Positions 8,544 through 17,864 of a stretch of DNA of 64,000 nucleotides are shown here, in pieces (position 1 is the stretch's first letter; each line of letters starts with the position of its first letter). Source of the DNA: Roseobacter sinensis (GTDB taxonomy: Bacteria > Pseudomonadota > Alphaproteobacteria > Rhodobacterales > Rhodobacteraceae); the NCBI RefSeq assembly GCF_025755255.1, contig NZ_JALIEB010000012.1, positions 1-64,000 on the forward strand, written 5' to 3'. Both the position numbers and the translations under genes were made by a program. Under the pieces are notes generated by a model that was not told the DNA's origin, ran no database searches, and was given only the letters and a program-made list of their open reading frames with translations.

Positions 8544-9805
8544 GCGTTCTGGGCCGTCAGCGGCCTTGCGATCACGCGCAGCCGCGCGGCCCCCAGCGCG
8601 CTGAGCGCCAGAAGCACAGCCGCCGTCCCCAGGCAGAGCGGCAGGCCACCGATCTGGTAGCTTGCGCCGGAGAGCACGGTGCCCAGCAGCCGGCCCGCCG
8701 CGTTGGCCATGTAGTAAAACCCCACATCCATCGTGACCCGCGCACCGCTGCTGAAGGCCAGAATCAGGTAGGAATGCAGCGCCGAGTTCACCGCAAAGAC
8801 CGCGCCGAACACCAAGAGCCCGACAATCAGCGTGACCGTCAGCCAAGTCGCCGGCTCCTGTGCGATGAGGCTCAGCATTGCCAGACCGGCCGGGATGACA
8901 ATCAGAGCCGAGACCCATCGGCGGGCGTCGCAGATGATCTCGGCTTCGGGCCGTTCCCTGGCCTTGAGCAGCTTCGGGGCCGCGGCTTGCACCGCACCGT
9001 AGAGGATGATCCACAACGCCATGAAGCTGCCGATGGTGAAGAAGGCCGCGCGGTTGCCTTCTGTCGTGCCGTCCGAGAGCACCGCATAGAAATAGATCGG
9101 GATGCCGACGACGAACCAGACGTCGCGGGCGGCGAAGAGGAACACACGGGCAAAGCTCAGCCAGTTCACATTGGCGTTCTTGGAGAAGACCTCGCGGAAC
9201 TTCGCATCCTTGCGGCCGGTGGGCAGCCCGGCAGGCATCTTCCAGACAATGACCGCGAGGATCACCGCCAGCATCGCCGCCATGCCAAGCACCGCGCCCG
9301 TCAGCCCCACCCAGCCCAGCAGGAGCGCACCGATCAGAAACCCCAGGCCCTTCACCGCGTTCTTCGAGCCGGTGAGAAGGGCGACCCAGCGAAAGAGCCC
9401 ACCCTGCTCGGAGGGGGCCAGCAGCTTCACCGCGGATTTCGCGCTCATCTTCGAAAGGTCCTTGGCCACGCCAGATGCGCCCTGCACGGCCATCACGAAG
9501 ACGACCGAGGCGGCGACGGTCCAGGACGGGTCAAGTTGGGCAAGCGCGATCAGCGCCGCGACCTGCAGCGCCAGCCCGGCATAAAGCGTCGAGGTCAGCC
9601 CAAAGCGCGCGGCGATCCAACCCGCGCTCAGGTTGGTGACCACGCCCGCAATCTCGTAAAGGACAAAGAGATAGGCCAGCTGCACCGGCGAAAAGCCCAA
9701 CGTATGGAAGTGCAGCAACACCAGCATGCGCAGGGCGCCATCGGTCAGCATGAAGGCCCAATAGGCCGCCGTCACTGCCACATAGGCCACGCCCGCGCGT
9801 TGCAT
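8540..9805 (-). CDS. arsJ: Organoarsenical efflux MFS transporter ArsJ
   Basis: A 421-residue major-facilitator-type membrane protein with about 12 hydrophobic segments. It follows a GAPDH gene by two bases in an operon with an ArsR-ArsC fusion. That is the known arsJ setting: GAPDH makes 1-arseno-3-phosphoglycerate from arsenate and glyceraldehyde-3-phosphate, and ArsJ exports it, after which it breaks down outside. The identification rests on the gene pair together with the sequence type (LTDGALRMLVLLHFHTLGF near the N-terminus). The ATG at 9805 was chosen because upstream in-frame sequence overlaps the GAPDH gene. Confidence 0.88.
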   Translation of the reverse strand: MQRAGVAYVAVTAAYWAFMLTDGALRMLVLLHFHTLGFSPVQLAYLFVLYEIAGVVTNLSAGWIAARFGLTSTLYAGLALQVAALIALAQLDPSWTVAASVVFVMAVQGASGVAKDLSKMSAKSAVKLLAPSEQGGLFRWVALLTGSKNAVKGLGFLIGALLLGWVGLTGAVLGMAAMLAVILAVIVWKMPAGLPTGRKDAKFREVFSKNANVNWLSFARVFLFAARDVWFVVGIPIYFYAVLSDGTTEGNRAAFFTIGSFMALWIILYGAVQAAAPKLLKARERPEAEIICDARRWVSALIVIPAGLAMLSLIAQEPATWLTVTLIVGLLVFGAVFAVNSALHSYLILAFSSGARVTMDVGFYYMANAAGRLLGTVLSGASYQIGGLPLCLGTAAVLLALSALGAARLRVIARPLTAQNA

Positions 9806-9807
9806 CC

Positions 9808-10806
9808 TCAGAGGCTCCCGCCGACCATGAGGGCCACGTCCACCAGCCGGTTGGCATAGCCCCATTCGTTGTCATACCAGACGTAGACCTTTAGCTGCGT
9901 GCCGTTGACGACCATGGTCGAAGGCGCATCGATGATGCCGGAGCGCGGGTCGTTGGTGTAATCGGTGCTGACCAGCGGGCGGGTCTCGTAGCCGAGAATG
10001 CCGTTCAATTCGCCTTCGGCTGCGGCTTTGAAGAGGGCGTTGACCTCTTCGACGGTGGTCTCGCGCTCCAGCTCAAAGACGCAATCCGTCAGCGAGGCGT
10101 TCAGCAGCGGTACGCGCACGGCATGGCCGTTCAGACGGCCCGTGAGTTCGGGGTAGATCAGCGTGATCGCCGTTGCGCTGCCCGTCGTCGTGGGGATCAG
10201 CGAATTCAGCGCAGACCGCGCACGGCGCATGTCCTTCGCCGGGCGGTCCACGATGGTTTGCGTGTTGGTCACATCATGAATCGTCGTGATGGAGCCGTGC
10301 TTGATCCCCAGATTTTCATGCACGACCTTCACCACCGGCGCGATGCAGTTGGTGGTGCAGCTCGCTGCCGTCACGATCTGGTGCTGCGCGGGGTCGTAGA
10401 TGTCGTGATTGACCCCATAGACGATGTTCGTGGTCGGGCCGTCCTTGATGGGGGCAGAGACCACCACTTTTTTCACACCAGCTGCGAAGTAGGGCGCGAG
10501 CGCGGCTTCACTCTTGAAGGCCCCGGTGCAGTCGATCACCACATCGACACCGTCCAAGGGCAGGGTGCCCAGATCGCGCGTGCCATGCACCGGCAGCCGC
10601 ACACCGTCGATGGTGATGCTGTCCCCATCCGCGCTGAAGGCGGCGGCCCAGCGGCCGTGCACCGTATCGAACTCCAGCAGATGCGCATGCATTGCCGGGT
10701 CGCCCACCGCATCGTTGATCCAGGCGATCTTGGCACCCCGCTCCAGCAGCGGGCGCAGGGCGAGTTTTCCGATCCGGCCCAAACCGTTCAGCGCGTAAGT
10801 GGTCAT
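9808..10806 (-). CDS. Glyceraldehyde-3-phosphate dehydrogenase of the arsenate operon
   Basis: A 332-residue NAD(P)-binding dehydrogenase with the Rossmann start [15 protein letters not shown], the catalytic loop [10 protein letters not shown] (nucleophilic Cys) and a C-terminal [14 protein letters not shown] motif. It lies between an ArsR-ArsC fusion gene (4-bp overlap) and arsJ, so it is most likely the arsenate-detoxifying GAPDH that uses arsenate in place of phosphate, rather than the glycolytic copy. The N-terminal segment ([32 protein letters not shown]) is typical of this subgroup. Confidence 0.88.
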   Translation of the reverse strand: MTTYALNGLGRIGKLALRPLLERGAKIAWINDAVGDPAMHAHLLEFDTVHGRWAAAFSADGDSITIDGVRLPVHGTRDLGTLPLDGVDVVIDCTGAFKSEAALAPYFAAGVKKVVVSAPIKDGPTTNIVYGVNHDIYDPAQHQIVTAASCTTNCIAPVVKVVHENLGIKHGSITTIHDVTNTQTIVDRPAKDMRRARSALNSLIPTTTGSATAITLIYPELTGRLNGHAVRVPLLNASLTDCVFELERETTVEEVNALFKAAAEGELNGILGYETRPLVSTDYTNDPRSGIIDAPSTMVVNGTQLKVYVWYDNEWGYANRLVDVALMVGGSL

Positions 10807-11639
10807 GCAGGGGTTCCTTCCAGGTGGTCTTGGCCGAGGGTGTCCACGGCCGCCTGCAGGGAGATTGCGTCAAGTGTCTCGATGGGCAACGCGGCAAAGG
10901 CCTTGAGCCGGTTGCGCAGCAGCCCATAGGTCTGCTGGAAAGCGAGCCTTTTTTCGGCGAGGCTGCCTGTCGCCTTCACCGGGTCCGGCAGGCCCCAGTG
11001 GGCGCTGATCGGCTGGCCGTCCCATGGTGGGCATTCCTCATTGGCGGCCTGATCGCAGACAGTGAAGACAAAATCCATGCGGGGGCTCTCGGGCTTCTGA
11101 AACTCCGACGTATGCTTGGCGTGTAACATCGTGACGTCATGTCCCTTGCCCTTCAGCATCTCGATCGCCAGCGGGTTCAGCCGAGAGGCGGGTTTGGTCC
11201 CGGCGGAGTAGGCAGTGAACCGTGTCGCATCCACGTCCCGCAAGATCGCTTCGGCAAAGATCGACCGGGCGGAGTTGCCGGTGCAGATGAAAAGCACGTT
11301 GTAGGTCGTATCGGTCATCGGTGGTGCTCCTTTGATCAGAGGAGGGCACAGCTCGGGCCGGCCCCGGCAACAGTCGACAAAGAGAAAGTCGATCAGCTCG
11401 GCGGCCGCCGCGGTGTTGGCGCAGTAGCGCAGCGAGGTGCCTTCTCGTCGCTGCCTGATCAGGCCCGCGTCGGTCAGCGCGGCGAGATAGACCGAGGTTG
11501 TGGAGGCCTTGAGCTCCAAGATACCCGCGATCTCACCGGCGCGCAGCTGGTCGGGGTACCGGCGCATCAGCAGCCGGAAGACGGCCAGCCGCTGTGGATG
11601 GCTAAGCGTGGACAGGCGCGTGATCGACTCTTCTTCCAT
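10803..11639 (-). CDS. Fused ArsR-type regulator and arsenate reductase (ArsR-ArsC)
   Basis: A 278-residue two-domain protein. Residues 1 to about 100 form an ArsR/SmtB winged helix ([42 protein letters not shown]) ending in a Cys-rich segment (C90, C91, C98) that could bind arsenite. Residues from about 112 to 278 form a low-molecular-weight-phosphatase-type arsenate reductase with the P-loop CTGNSARS (C119 nucleophile), the general-acid Asp in GLPDP (D219), and further Cys at 195 and 203. The same polypeptide would sense arsenical and reduce arsenate. It is the first gene of the operon with GAPDH and arsJ. No in-frame stop or frameshift separates the domains. Confidence 0.88.
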   Translation of the reverse strand: MEEESITRLSTLSHPQRLAVFRLLMRRYPDQLRAGEIAGILELKASTTSVYLAALTDAGLIRQRREGTSLRYCANTAAAAELIDFLFVDCCRGRPELCPPLIKGAPPMTDTTYNVLFICTGNSARSIFAEAILRDVDATRFTAYSAGTKPASRLNPLAIEMLKGKGHDVTMLHAKHTSEFQKPESPRMDFVFTVCDQAANEECPPWDGQPISAHWGLPDPVKATGSLAEKRLAFQQTYGLLRNRLKAFAALPIETLDAISLQAAVDTLGQDHLEGTPA

Positions 11640-11660
11640 ATTTCATGAATATATGAAATA
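11639..11660. promoter_or_regulatory. Putative ArsR operator over the arsR-arsC start
   Basis: A perfect 8-bp inverted repeat, TATTTCAT and ATGAAATA with a 6-bp centre. Its left end reaches the start codon of the ArsR-ArsC gene. ArsR-family repressors commonly bind such AT-rich repeats to autoregulate their operon. Binding here would block both transcription and access to the start region. Confidence 0.65.
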
Positions 11661-11687
11661 GCAAATGGCGCAAGTGCTTCCTTGAAG

Positions 11688-11851
11688 CATCCAGCCTTCA
11701 ACCTGAGACACAGCGCTTCGATCAGAGCGCCCGCGCAACAGGCCCTGTTGCGCCGCGCTGTCCCGCCCCCCGTCAAACCCAAGGTTCGCCCTCGGCCAAA
11801 CGGGCGGCGCTTCAATAGAGCTGTTGGATGTCTCAGGTTGAAAGCCGGATG
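11688..11851. repeat. 164-bp element with 23-bp inverted-repeat ends and an internal palindrome
   Basis: The ends (11688-11710 and 11829-11851) are inverted copies of 23 bp with two mismatches. Inside lies a second perfect palindrome (11733-11753, ten-base arms around one base: GCGCAACAGG/CCTGTTGCGC). No coding sequence is credible within it. The build resembles a MITE or a remnant of a small insertion sequence; no clear target duplication is visible at the edges. It lies between the arsenate operon promoter and the end of the TRAP-Usp operon. The remaining intergenic bases up to 11929 show nothing I can name. Confidence 0.6.
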
Positions 11852-11929
11852 CGATCATCGCTGGGTGTGGTGCCCAGCCATTGTCGGGTACAAATGATCA
11901 CCTCTGGAGAGACGGCGTAGAAGCGGGTG

Positions 11930-11962
11930 CAAAAAAGAAACGCGCCCGGTTGCGGACGCGCT
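11930..11962 (-). terminator. Rho-independent terminator of the TRAP-Usp operon
   Basis: On the minus strand a GC-rich stem (CGCGTCC with GGGCGCG, one G-U pair) is followed by TTTC and then T6, about 25-55 bases after the uspA-like stop. It closes the TAXI TRAP-universal stress operon. Confidence 0.7.
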
Positions 11963-11986
11963 CAAGTCAACGGTCTTTGAACACCA

Positions 11987-12421
11987 CTACGGGCGCACCA
12001 CATGAACGCTGCAATTGGAGTGCCGCACCACGCGGGCGGCATTGGGCCCCAGCAGGTAGTCCTTAAAGTCCGGCTTATGCGCGCCGATCACGATGAGCCC
12101 GCAATCGGTCTCGCGCGCGACATGCAGGATCTCCTCATAGGCCTTGCCGGTCGCCACCACATGCCGGACCATCGCGTCGACATCGGCCCCGATGGCGGCA
12201 GTCACCTCATCGCTGAGCAACTGGCGCGCCTCGGCTACGGCTCTTTCGTGGTGATCCTGCTCGAAGAAGCTGCCGACGATGCTTTCGCCGAAGTCCGGCA
12301 CGACCGTCATGACATCGAGCGTCGCCCCATCAAGGTCCGCCAGCTTCTTGGCCACGCGGAGAACGTCGGCGTCCTGACCCTTGTGGCTGACGTCGATGGC
12401 GCAGAGAACGGGGCGGCTCAT
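11987..12421 (-). CDS. Universal stress protein (UspA family), TRAP-linked
   Basis: A 144-residue cytoplasmic protein of the UspA fold, with the N-terminal VLCAIDVSHKG strand-loop, the LIVIGAHKP segment, and the C-terminal nucleotide-loop-like GPNAARVVRHSNCSVHVVRP. Its ATG overlaps the TRAP permease stop by 4 bp, so expression is coupled to the transporter. Usp proteins coupled to TRAP transporters (for example TeaD) can bind ATP and modulate transport, so a regulatory role on this TRAP system is a reasonable inference. Confidence 0.88.
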   Translation of the reverse strand: MSRPVLCAIDVSHKGQDADVLRVAKKLADLDGATLDVMTVVPDFGESIVGSFFEQDHHERAVAEARQLLSDEVTAAIGADVDAMVRHVVATGKAYEEILHVARETDCGLIVIGAHKPDFKDYLLGPNAARVVRHSNCSVHVVRP

Positions 12422-15030
12422 GCTGTGGCTCCTTCGGGTGTGTCTTCCTTGCCCATGCGGCCGCGCTGCAGCAGCACCACGAGACCGAGCAGCAGGGCTG
12501 GCAGGAAGATCAACTCCTTCGGCATCTGATCGGCAGGTGCTTTGACCTCCTTGATAGTCACGAACGCATCGCCATAGAAGTCATAGGCCTGGAAGGTCTC
12601 CGCATAGGGCGTGCCGAAGAGCGGTTCTTCCAGCACGATCTGATCCCCTTCCTCCAGCGTCAGCAGGCCGAAAGTATCCATCCGCGTGCCAGGCGCCTCA
12701 TCCCCGATGGCGACGAGCAGCGTGGTTTCGGTGATCTCGCCGGTGTCGAAGTCCGGTCCGCTGACCACCACGCGGAACTCGCGTCCTGCCGGGGCTTCTT
12801 CAACCTTCTCGGCGAACTGCTGCGGCGCGATGTCTTCGAACGGCGGCTGGATGCGGTTCATGAAGAAATCCGGCCGGAAGAGCGCGAAGGCGATGAAGAT
12901 CAGCACGATGCTCTCGTAGATCCGGTTGCGGGTCAGGAAGTAGCCCATGGTGCCCGCGGTGAAGACCAGGATTGCTATGGTCGCGGTGATGAACACGAGT
13001 ATCCCCTGCGCCCATCCCACGTCGATCAACAGCAGATCGGTGTTGAAGATGAACACGAAGGGCAGAGCGACCGTGCGCAGGCTGTAGAAAAACGCGATAA
13101 ACCCTGTGCGGATCGCATCCCCGCCCGAGACGGCAGCGGCGGCGAAACTCGCAAGCCCCACTGGCGGCGTCACATCCGCCATGATCCCGAAGTAGAACAC
13201 GAAGAGGTGCACGGCGATCAGCGGCACAATCAGCCCCGATTGCGCACCCAGTTCCACAACCACGCCCGCCATCAGCGAGGAGACCACGATGTAGTTCGCC
13301 GTGGTGGGCAGGCCCATGCCGAGGATGAGGCTGAGGAGCCCCACCATGATCAGCATCAGCACCAACCGCCCGCCGGAGAGGAACTCCACCAGATCGGCCA
13401 TGACCTGACCCACACCGGTCAGTGTCACGGTGCCCACGATCACACCGGCGGTCGCCGTCGCGAGGCCGATGCCGATCATATTGCGCGCGCCGTCGATGAG
13501 ACCCTGCAGCAGGTCTACGACACCATCTCTGAAGGCGTTGGCCATGTCGTTCTCGCCCCGGAAGATGGACTTCAGCGGCTTCTGGGTCAGCAGGATCACG
13601 AACAATAATATCGTGGCCCAGAAGGCCGAGAGGCCGGGGGATTTCTGCTCGATCATCAGGAAGTAGACCAACACGATGATCGGCAGCAGGAAGTAGAGGC
13701 CCGCCTTGTAGATCTCACCCACCACGGGCAGTTCGATTTCCTCGGCGTTGGGGTCATCGGGCTCCAGATCCGGCACCTTGGCCGCGAAAAAAAGCAAGAT
13801 GGCATAGGCGAGGAACACGAGGCCTGAGAGCAGCAGGCCAGAGTTTGGCAGTGCCGAGGTGATCCAGCGCACGGGGTATTGTACGCCGTAGCAGAGTAGC
13901 GCGAAGCCCACGAAGAAGGCCGCCATGCCGCCGATGGTCTTGCCCATCGAAACAACGCGGTTGCCCAGCGTCGGCATGTTGTTCTTCACCGCCTCCAGAT
14001 GCACGATGTACACGAGCGCAATATAGGAAATCGCGGCCGGCAGGAAGGCGTGGGTGATCACCTCGACGTAGGAGATGCCCACGTATTCCACCATCAGGAA
14101 GGCCGCAGCGCCCATGACGGGCGGCATGATCTGACCATTCACCGACGAGGCCACCTCGACCGCGCCGCCTTTCTCAGACGAAAAGCCCACGCGCTTCATC
14201 AGCGGGATGGTGAAGGTGCCGGTAGTGACCACATTGGCGATGGACGACCCGGAGATGAGGCCGGTCGCAGCCGACCCCACAACAGCGGCTTTCGCCGGGC
14301 CGCCGCGCAGGTGACCGAGTGCACCAAAGGCCATTTTGATGAAGTAGTTGCCCGCGCCCGCCTTATCGAGCAGGGCACCGAAGAGCACGAAGAGGAACAC
14401 GAATTTCGTCGAGACGCCCAAGGCGATGCCAAAGACCCCTTCGGAGGTGATCCACATATGGCTCATCGCTTTCTGCAGCGAGGCGCCTTTCCAGCGGATC
14501 ACGTCCGGCACAGCTTGCGAGGAGCCAAAGAAGACATAAAGCAGGAAGATCGTGGCGATGATCGCCATTGCGGGGCCAAGCGCGCGGCGCGCACCTTCAA
14601 AAAGGATGATCAAGCCCACAAGCGCAAACCACTTGTCGGTGTCATCGGCCAGGCCGCCGGAATTCACGATCTTGTCGTAGAAGATATAGCCGTAGAGCGC
14701 GATGAAGGTGCCCGCGAGCGCCAAGATCCAATCATGGATCGGGATGTAGTGGCGCGGGCTGGATTTCAGCATCGGGTAGGCCATGAAGGCCAGGAAAATG
14801 GCAAAGGCCAGGTGGATCTGCCGCGAGTTGTTGATGACCGAGCCGGGCAGCAGCTGGTTCGACAGCGGTGACGCCAGCATGACCTGAAACAGCGACCAGA
14901 CGATGGCGACAATGGCCAGAAAGGTACCCACGGACCCGGCGGGGTTTCGGGCCCCGGCGTCAGAGGACGAGACGAGGTCCTGAAGTTCTTCTTCGGTCAG
15001 CGCACGGCCACCGCTGGTCTTATCTGTCAT
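12418..15030 (-). CDS. TRAP transporter fused 4TM/12TM permease, TAXI type, with DUF3394-like tail
   Basis: An 870-residue inner-membrane protein joining the small (DctQ-like) and large (DctM-like) permease parts, as is usual for TAXI-family TRAP systems. The large-subunit hallmark GSAATGLISGSSIANVVTTGTFTIPLMKR lies in the middle, and ILGMGLPTTANYIVVSSLMA follows. After the last transport helices comes an extra C-terminal region (about residues 720-870) with two hydrophobic segments around a soluble beta-rich part, matching the DUF3394-type extension as I recall it. The ATG at 15030 has AGGGAGA upstream. It follows the binding-protein gene after a stem-loop and is coupled to a Usp gene. Confidence 0.9.
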   Translation of the reverse strand: MTDKTSGGRALTEEELQDLVSSSDAGARNPAGSVGTFLAIVAIVWSLFQVMLASPLSNQLLPGSVINNSRQIHLAFAIFLAFMAYPMLKSSPRHYIPIHDWILALAGTFIALYGYIFYDKIVNSGGLADDTDKWFALVGLIILFEGARRALGPAMAIIATIFLLYVFFGSSQAVPDVIRWKGASLQKAMSHMWITSEGVFGIALGVSTKFVFLFVLFGALLDKAGAGNYFIKMAFGALGHLRGGPAKAAVVGSAATGLISGSSIANVVTTGTFTIPLMKRVGFSSEKGGAVEVASSVNGQIMPPVMGAAAFLMVEYVGISYVEVITHAFLPAAISYIALVYIVHLEAVKNNMPTLGNRVVSMGKTIGGMAAFFVGFALLCYGVQYPVRWITSALPNSGLLLSGLVFLAYAILLFFAAKVPDLEPDDPNAEEIELPVVGEIYKAGLYFLLPIIVLVYFLMIEQKSPGLSAFWATILLFVILLTQKPLKSIFRGENDMANAFRDGVVDLLQGLIDGARNMIGIGLATATAGVIVGTVTLTGVGQVMADLVEFLSGGRLVLMLIMVGLLSLILGMGLPTTANYIVVSSLMAGVVVELGAQSGLIVPLIAVHLFVFYFGIMADVTPPVGLASFAAAAVSGGDAIRTGFIAFFYSLRTVALPFVFIFNTDLLLIDVGWAQGILVFITATIAILVFTAGTMGYFLTRNRIYESIVLIFIAFALFRPDFFMNRIQPPFEDIAPQQFAEKVEEAPAGREFRVVVSGPDFDTGEITETTLLVAIGDEAPGTRMDTFGLLTLEEGDQIVLEEPLFGTPYAETFQAYDFYGDAFVTIKEVKAPADQMPKELIFLPALLLGLVVLLQRGRMGKEDTPEGATA

Positions 15031-15103
15031 TGTGCTGTCTCCCTGACGTGCCACGGTTTTTTTGAGGTGTGGCTTATGTCGTGTGGTGCCCGTTGGTGGG
15101 CGT

Positions 15104-15127
15104 CAGAGGGCGGCGCACCGCCCTCTG
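15104..15127 (-). terminator. Intercistronic stem-loop between TRAP binding protein and permease
   Basis: A perfect 10-bp stem (CAGAGGGCGG with CCGCCCTCTG) with a 4-nt loop lies between the binding-protein stop and the permease start. There is no T run on the minus strand, so it is more likely an mRNA-stabilising or attenuating element that keeps binding-protein levels above permease levels. Confidence 0.55.
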
Positions 15128-15145
15128 GTTCGGCATCGGATCAGA

Positions 15146-16114
15146 TTATTCGATCCAGCCTTTTTCCTTGTAGTACTTCTCGGCACCCGGATGCAGCGGC
15201 GCCGACAGGCCGGCTGTGGCCATTTCTTCCGCTGTCAGGTTGGCAAAGGCCGGGTGCAGTTTCTTGAAATCTTCGAAGTTGTCGAAGACCGCCGAGACAA
15301 CCGCGTAAACCGCGTCTTCCGACACAGCCGCCGACGTCACGAAGGTTGCGCCCACACCGAATGTGGCCACGTCAGCATCGGTGCCGCGATACATGCCGCC
15401 GGGGATCTTGGCGGAGCGGTAGTAGGAGTTATCACCGATCAGCGCGTCGATTTCCGCGCCGGAGACTTCAACCAGCACGGAATCGCAGGCGGTTGTGGCT
15501 TCCTGGATCGAACCGGAGGGGTGCCCAACGGTGTAGATCATCGCGTCGATCTGGTTGTCGCAGAGCGCCGCAGACTGCTCTGCCGCCTTCAGCTCGGACG
15601 CCAGAGCCAGATCGGACATCTCCCAGCCCATCTTCTCCATGACCACTTCCATGGTGCCACGCTGGCCGGAGCCGGGGTTGCCGATATTGACCCGCTTGCC
15701 TTTCAGATCGGCAAAGCTGCTGATGCCGGCATCGGCACGGGCGACAACGGTGAAGGGCTCCGGGTGCACCGAGAAGACCGCGCGCAGGTCCTCGAAGGGA
15801 CCCTGTTCCTCGAACTGCGATGTGCCGTTGTAGGCATGGTACTGCCAGTCGGACTGCGCCACGCCGAACTCCAACTCGCCCGCGCGGATGGTGTTGATGT
15901 TGTAGACCGAGCCGCCGGTCGATTCGACCGAGCAGCGGATGCCGTGCTCTTTCCGGCCCTTGTTCACCAGGCGGCAGATCGCGCCACCGGTGGGGTAGTA
16001 GACCCCGGTGACACCACCCGTTCCGATGGTGATGAACTCTTCGGCCATGGCCACCGGCGCGGTCAGAACCGCGACCGCCGCACCCGCGACCGTAAGCTTC
16101 AATCCTTTGAACAT
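15146..16114 (-). CDS. TAXI-family TRAP transporter solute-binding protein
   Basis: A 322-residue periplasmic protein with a signal peptide of about 24 residues ending in AMA-EE. The mature start [26 protein letters not shown] is the TAXI-family signature, and the middle contains [23 protein letters not shown]. The ATG has AAGGGAG upstream. It serves the fused permease encoded next in the operon. Known TAXI proteins bind glutamate or 2-oxoglutarate-like dicarboxylates, but most are uncharacterised; the substrate here is unknown. The neighbouring divergent aminotransferase hints at an amino acid or oxoacid. Confidence 0.92.
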   Translation of the reverse strand: MFKGLKLTVAGAAVAVLTAPVAMAEEFITIGTGGVTGVYYPTGGAICRLVNKGRKEHGIRCSVESTGGSVYNINTIRAGELEFGVAQSDWQYHAYNGTSQFEEQGPFEDLRAVFSVHPEPFTVVARADAGISSFADLKGKRVNIGNPGSGQRGTMEVVMEKMGWEMSDLALASELKAAEQSAALCDNQIDAMIYTVGHPSGSIQEATTACDSVLVEVSGAEIDALIGDNSYYRSAKIPGGMYRGTDADVATFGVGATFVTSAAVSEDAVYAVVSAVFDNFEDFKKLHPAFANLTAEEMATAGLSAPLHPGAEKYYKEKGWIE

Positions 16115-16541
16115 AGTTTTCTCCCTTATTTGGATTATGGATCGTTTATCAGCCGTCCCGCACTGGTTGTAAACGGCGGTTGCTGTGTTCCAGCTTCGCG
16201 ACTTCGGGCCTAAGGTCGATGCCTCTGCCCGCCCCAGGCCCGTCCTGGCGTGGTGCGGTGCACCAAAGCGCGTGCCACATGTCGCCCCAAGTCGCTCGGG
16301 CGTATGTTGCGAGGACCGGCTCGGCGTGCCCCGTTACATGGCCGTGCAGGCGTGTCGCGGGCCGGTTTAACCCGCCGCCGCCTGCGCCCAAGCACGATGA
16401 TGTTCTGCCATCCAGTCGTCCGGTCACGCATGCCCCCCAAGCCATCGTGAATCCTGTCGTGATGAAGTCGTCCGTTCCAGCGCATTGTCGACACGGGCTC
16501 CATATGCTTCACAATTGGCAGCGAAACGGGGGAGATTCCCA
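16115..16541. other. Intergenic region between TRAP binding protein and aminotransferase
   Basis: 427 bp between two divergent genes. Open frames here have no family character and poor codon pattern. The region should hold both promoters and any operator for the TRAP operon, but no clear inverted repeat or promoter stood out by eye. Confidence 0.5.
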
Positions 16542-17858
16542 ATGTCACACGTCTTTGCAAGGCACTCTAAAACCGATCTTCGGCGTGCGTCTATAGGTAA
16601 AGGTACGTACCTCTATGACGCTGATGGAAAAGAGTATTTCGATGGATCGGGCGGGGCCGCGGTCTCCTGTCTTGGGCACGGCGACCCGGATGTGATCGCC
16701 GCGATCCAGGCGCAGGTGGCGCAGCTGGCCTATGCACATACCAGCTTTTTCACCTCCGAGCCGGCGGAAGAGCTGGCGGATCGCCTCGTCGCAGAGGCCC
16801 CCGGCGCGCTCGACAAGGTCTATTTCGTCTCCGGCGGATCCGAGGCGGTTGAGGCGGCGCTGAAGCTTGCCCGGCAGTACTTCGTCGAGATCGGCCAGCC
16901 GGAGCGGCGCCACTTCGTTGCCCGGCGGCAGAGCTATCACGGCAACACGCTCGGGGCCTTGGCCACCGGTGGCAATGTGTGGCGCAAGCAGGCCTTCGCG
17001 CCGATCATGGTCGAGACCTCTTTGATTTCTCCCTGCTATGCCTATCGTGGGCAGGACGAGGGCGAGAGCGCTTTCGACTACGGCCAGCGCGTCGCCAACG
17101 AGTTGGAAGAGGAGTTGCAGCGGCTGGGTCCCGAAACGGTCATCGGTTTTGTGGCCGAACCGGTCGTCGGTGCGACACTGGGTGCCGTGCCGCCCGTCGA
17201 GGGCTACTTCAAGCGCATCCGCGAGATCTGCGACCAATACGGCATCCTGCTGATCCTCGATGAGGTCATGTGCGGGATGGGCCGCACCGGCACGCTCTTC
17301 GCGCATGAGCAGGAAGGCATCACGGCGGATATCGTCACCATAGCCAAGGGGTTGGGTGCGGGGTATCAGCCCATTGGGGCCATGATGTGCACGGACAGCA
17401 TCCACCAGGCCATCGCGGAGGGATCCGGTTTCTTCCAGCACGGGCACACGTACATCGGCCACCCGACCGCCTGTGCGGCGGGCAATGCTGTGCTGAAGAA
17501 ACTGACCGGCGGGTTGGTGCAACGTTGTGCCGTGATGGGGGAGAAACTGCAGTCGGCCCTGCAGTCGGAATTCGGCCAGCATCCGCACATCGGCGATGTG
17601 CGTGGGCGCGGGCTCTTCCGCGGGCTCGAGATCGTCGAGGATCGTGCAACGAAAAAGCCCTTCGATCCGGCGAAGGGCATCAACAAGACCATCAAGCAGA
17701 CCGCAATGTCGAACGGCCTTGCCTGCTACCCGATGGGCGGCACGGTGGACGGGCGGCAGGGGGACCACGTGCTGCTGGCGCCCCCCTTTATCCTCGAAGA
17801 CCACCACATCGACGAGATCGTCACGAAGCTGAAGACCACCTTCGACGTCGTCCTCTGA
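16542..17858 (+). CDS. Class III (PLP-dependent) aminotransferase
   Basis: A 438-residue cytoplasmic enzyme of the class III aminotransferase family. Seen: the substrate/cofactor segment VSGGSEAVEAALKLARQY, SYHGNTLGAL, the pyridine-N-binding Asp in LLILDEVMCGMGRTG (D240), the Schiff-base Lys in VTIAKGLGAGYQPIGA (K269), and a C-terminal PPFILEDHHIDEIV. The ATG at 16542 has GGGGGAG 7 nt upstream. It is divergent from the TAXI TRAP operon. Related enzymes transfer amino groups from omega-amino acids, amines or taurine-like donors to pyruvate or 2-oxoglutarate; the donor cannot be read from the sequence. Confidence 0.88.
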   Translation: MSHVFARHSKTDLRRASIGKGTYLYDADGKEYFDGSGGAAVSCLGHGDPDVIAAIQAQVAQLAYAHTSFFTSEPAEELADRLVAEAPGALDKVYFVSGGSEAVEAALKLARQYFVEIGQPERRHFVARRQSYHGNTLGALATGGNVWRKQAFAPIMVETSLISPCYAYRGQDEGESAFDYGQRVANELEEELQRLGPETVIGFVAEPVVGATLGAVPPVEGYFKRIREICDQYGILLILDEVMCGMGRTGTLFAHEQEGITADIVTIAKGLGAGYQPIGAMMCTDSIHQAIAEGSGFFQHGHTYIGHPTACAAGNAVLKKLTGGLVQRCAVMGEKLQSALQSEFGQHPHIGDVRGRGLFRGLEIVEDRATKKPFDPAKGINKTIKQTAMSNGLACYPMGGTVDGRQGDHVLLAPPFILEDHHIDEIVTKLKTTFDVVL

Positions 17859-17864
17859 GCGATC

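Noticed and set aside
8261-9859. 532-residue open frame opposite arsJ
   Set aside because: Its product is full of Arg, Gln and His, typical of the antisense of a hydrophobic membrane protein; arsJ on the other strand explains the sequence.
16180-16596. 138-residue frame in the TRAP/aminotransferase intergenic region
   Set aside because: Low-complexity Pro/His/Arg product without a family, weak start, and it runs over the aminotransferase start.
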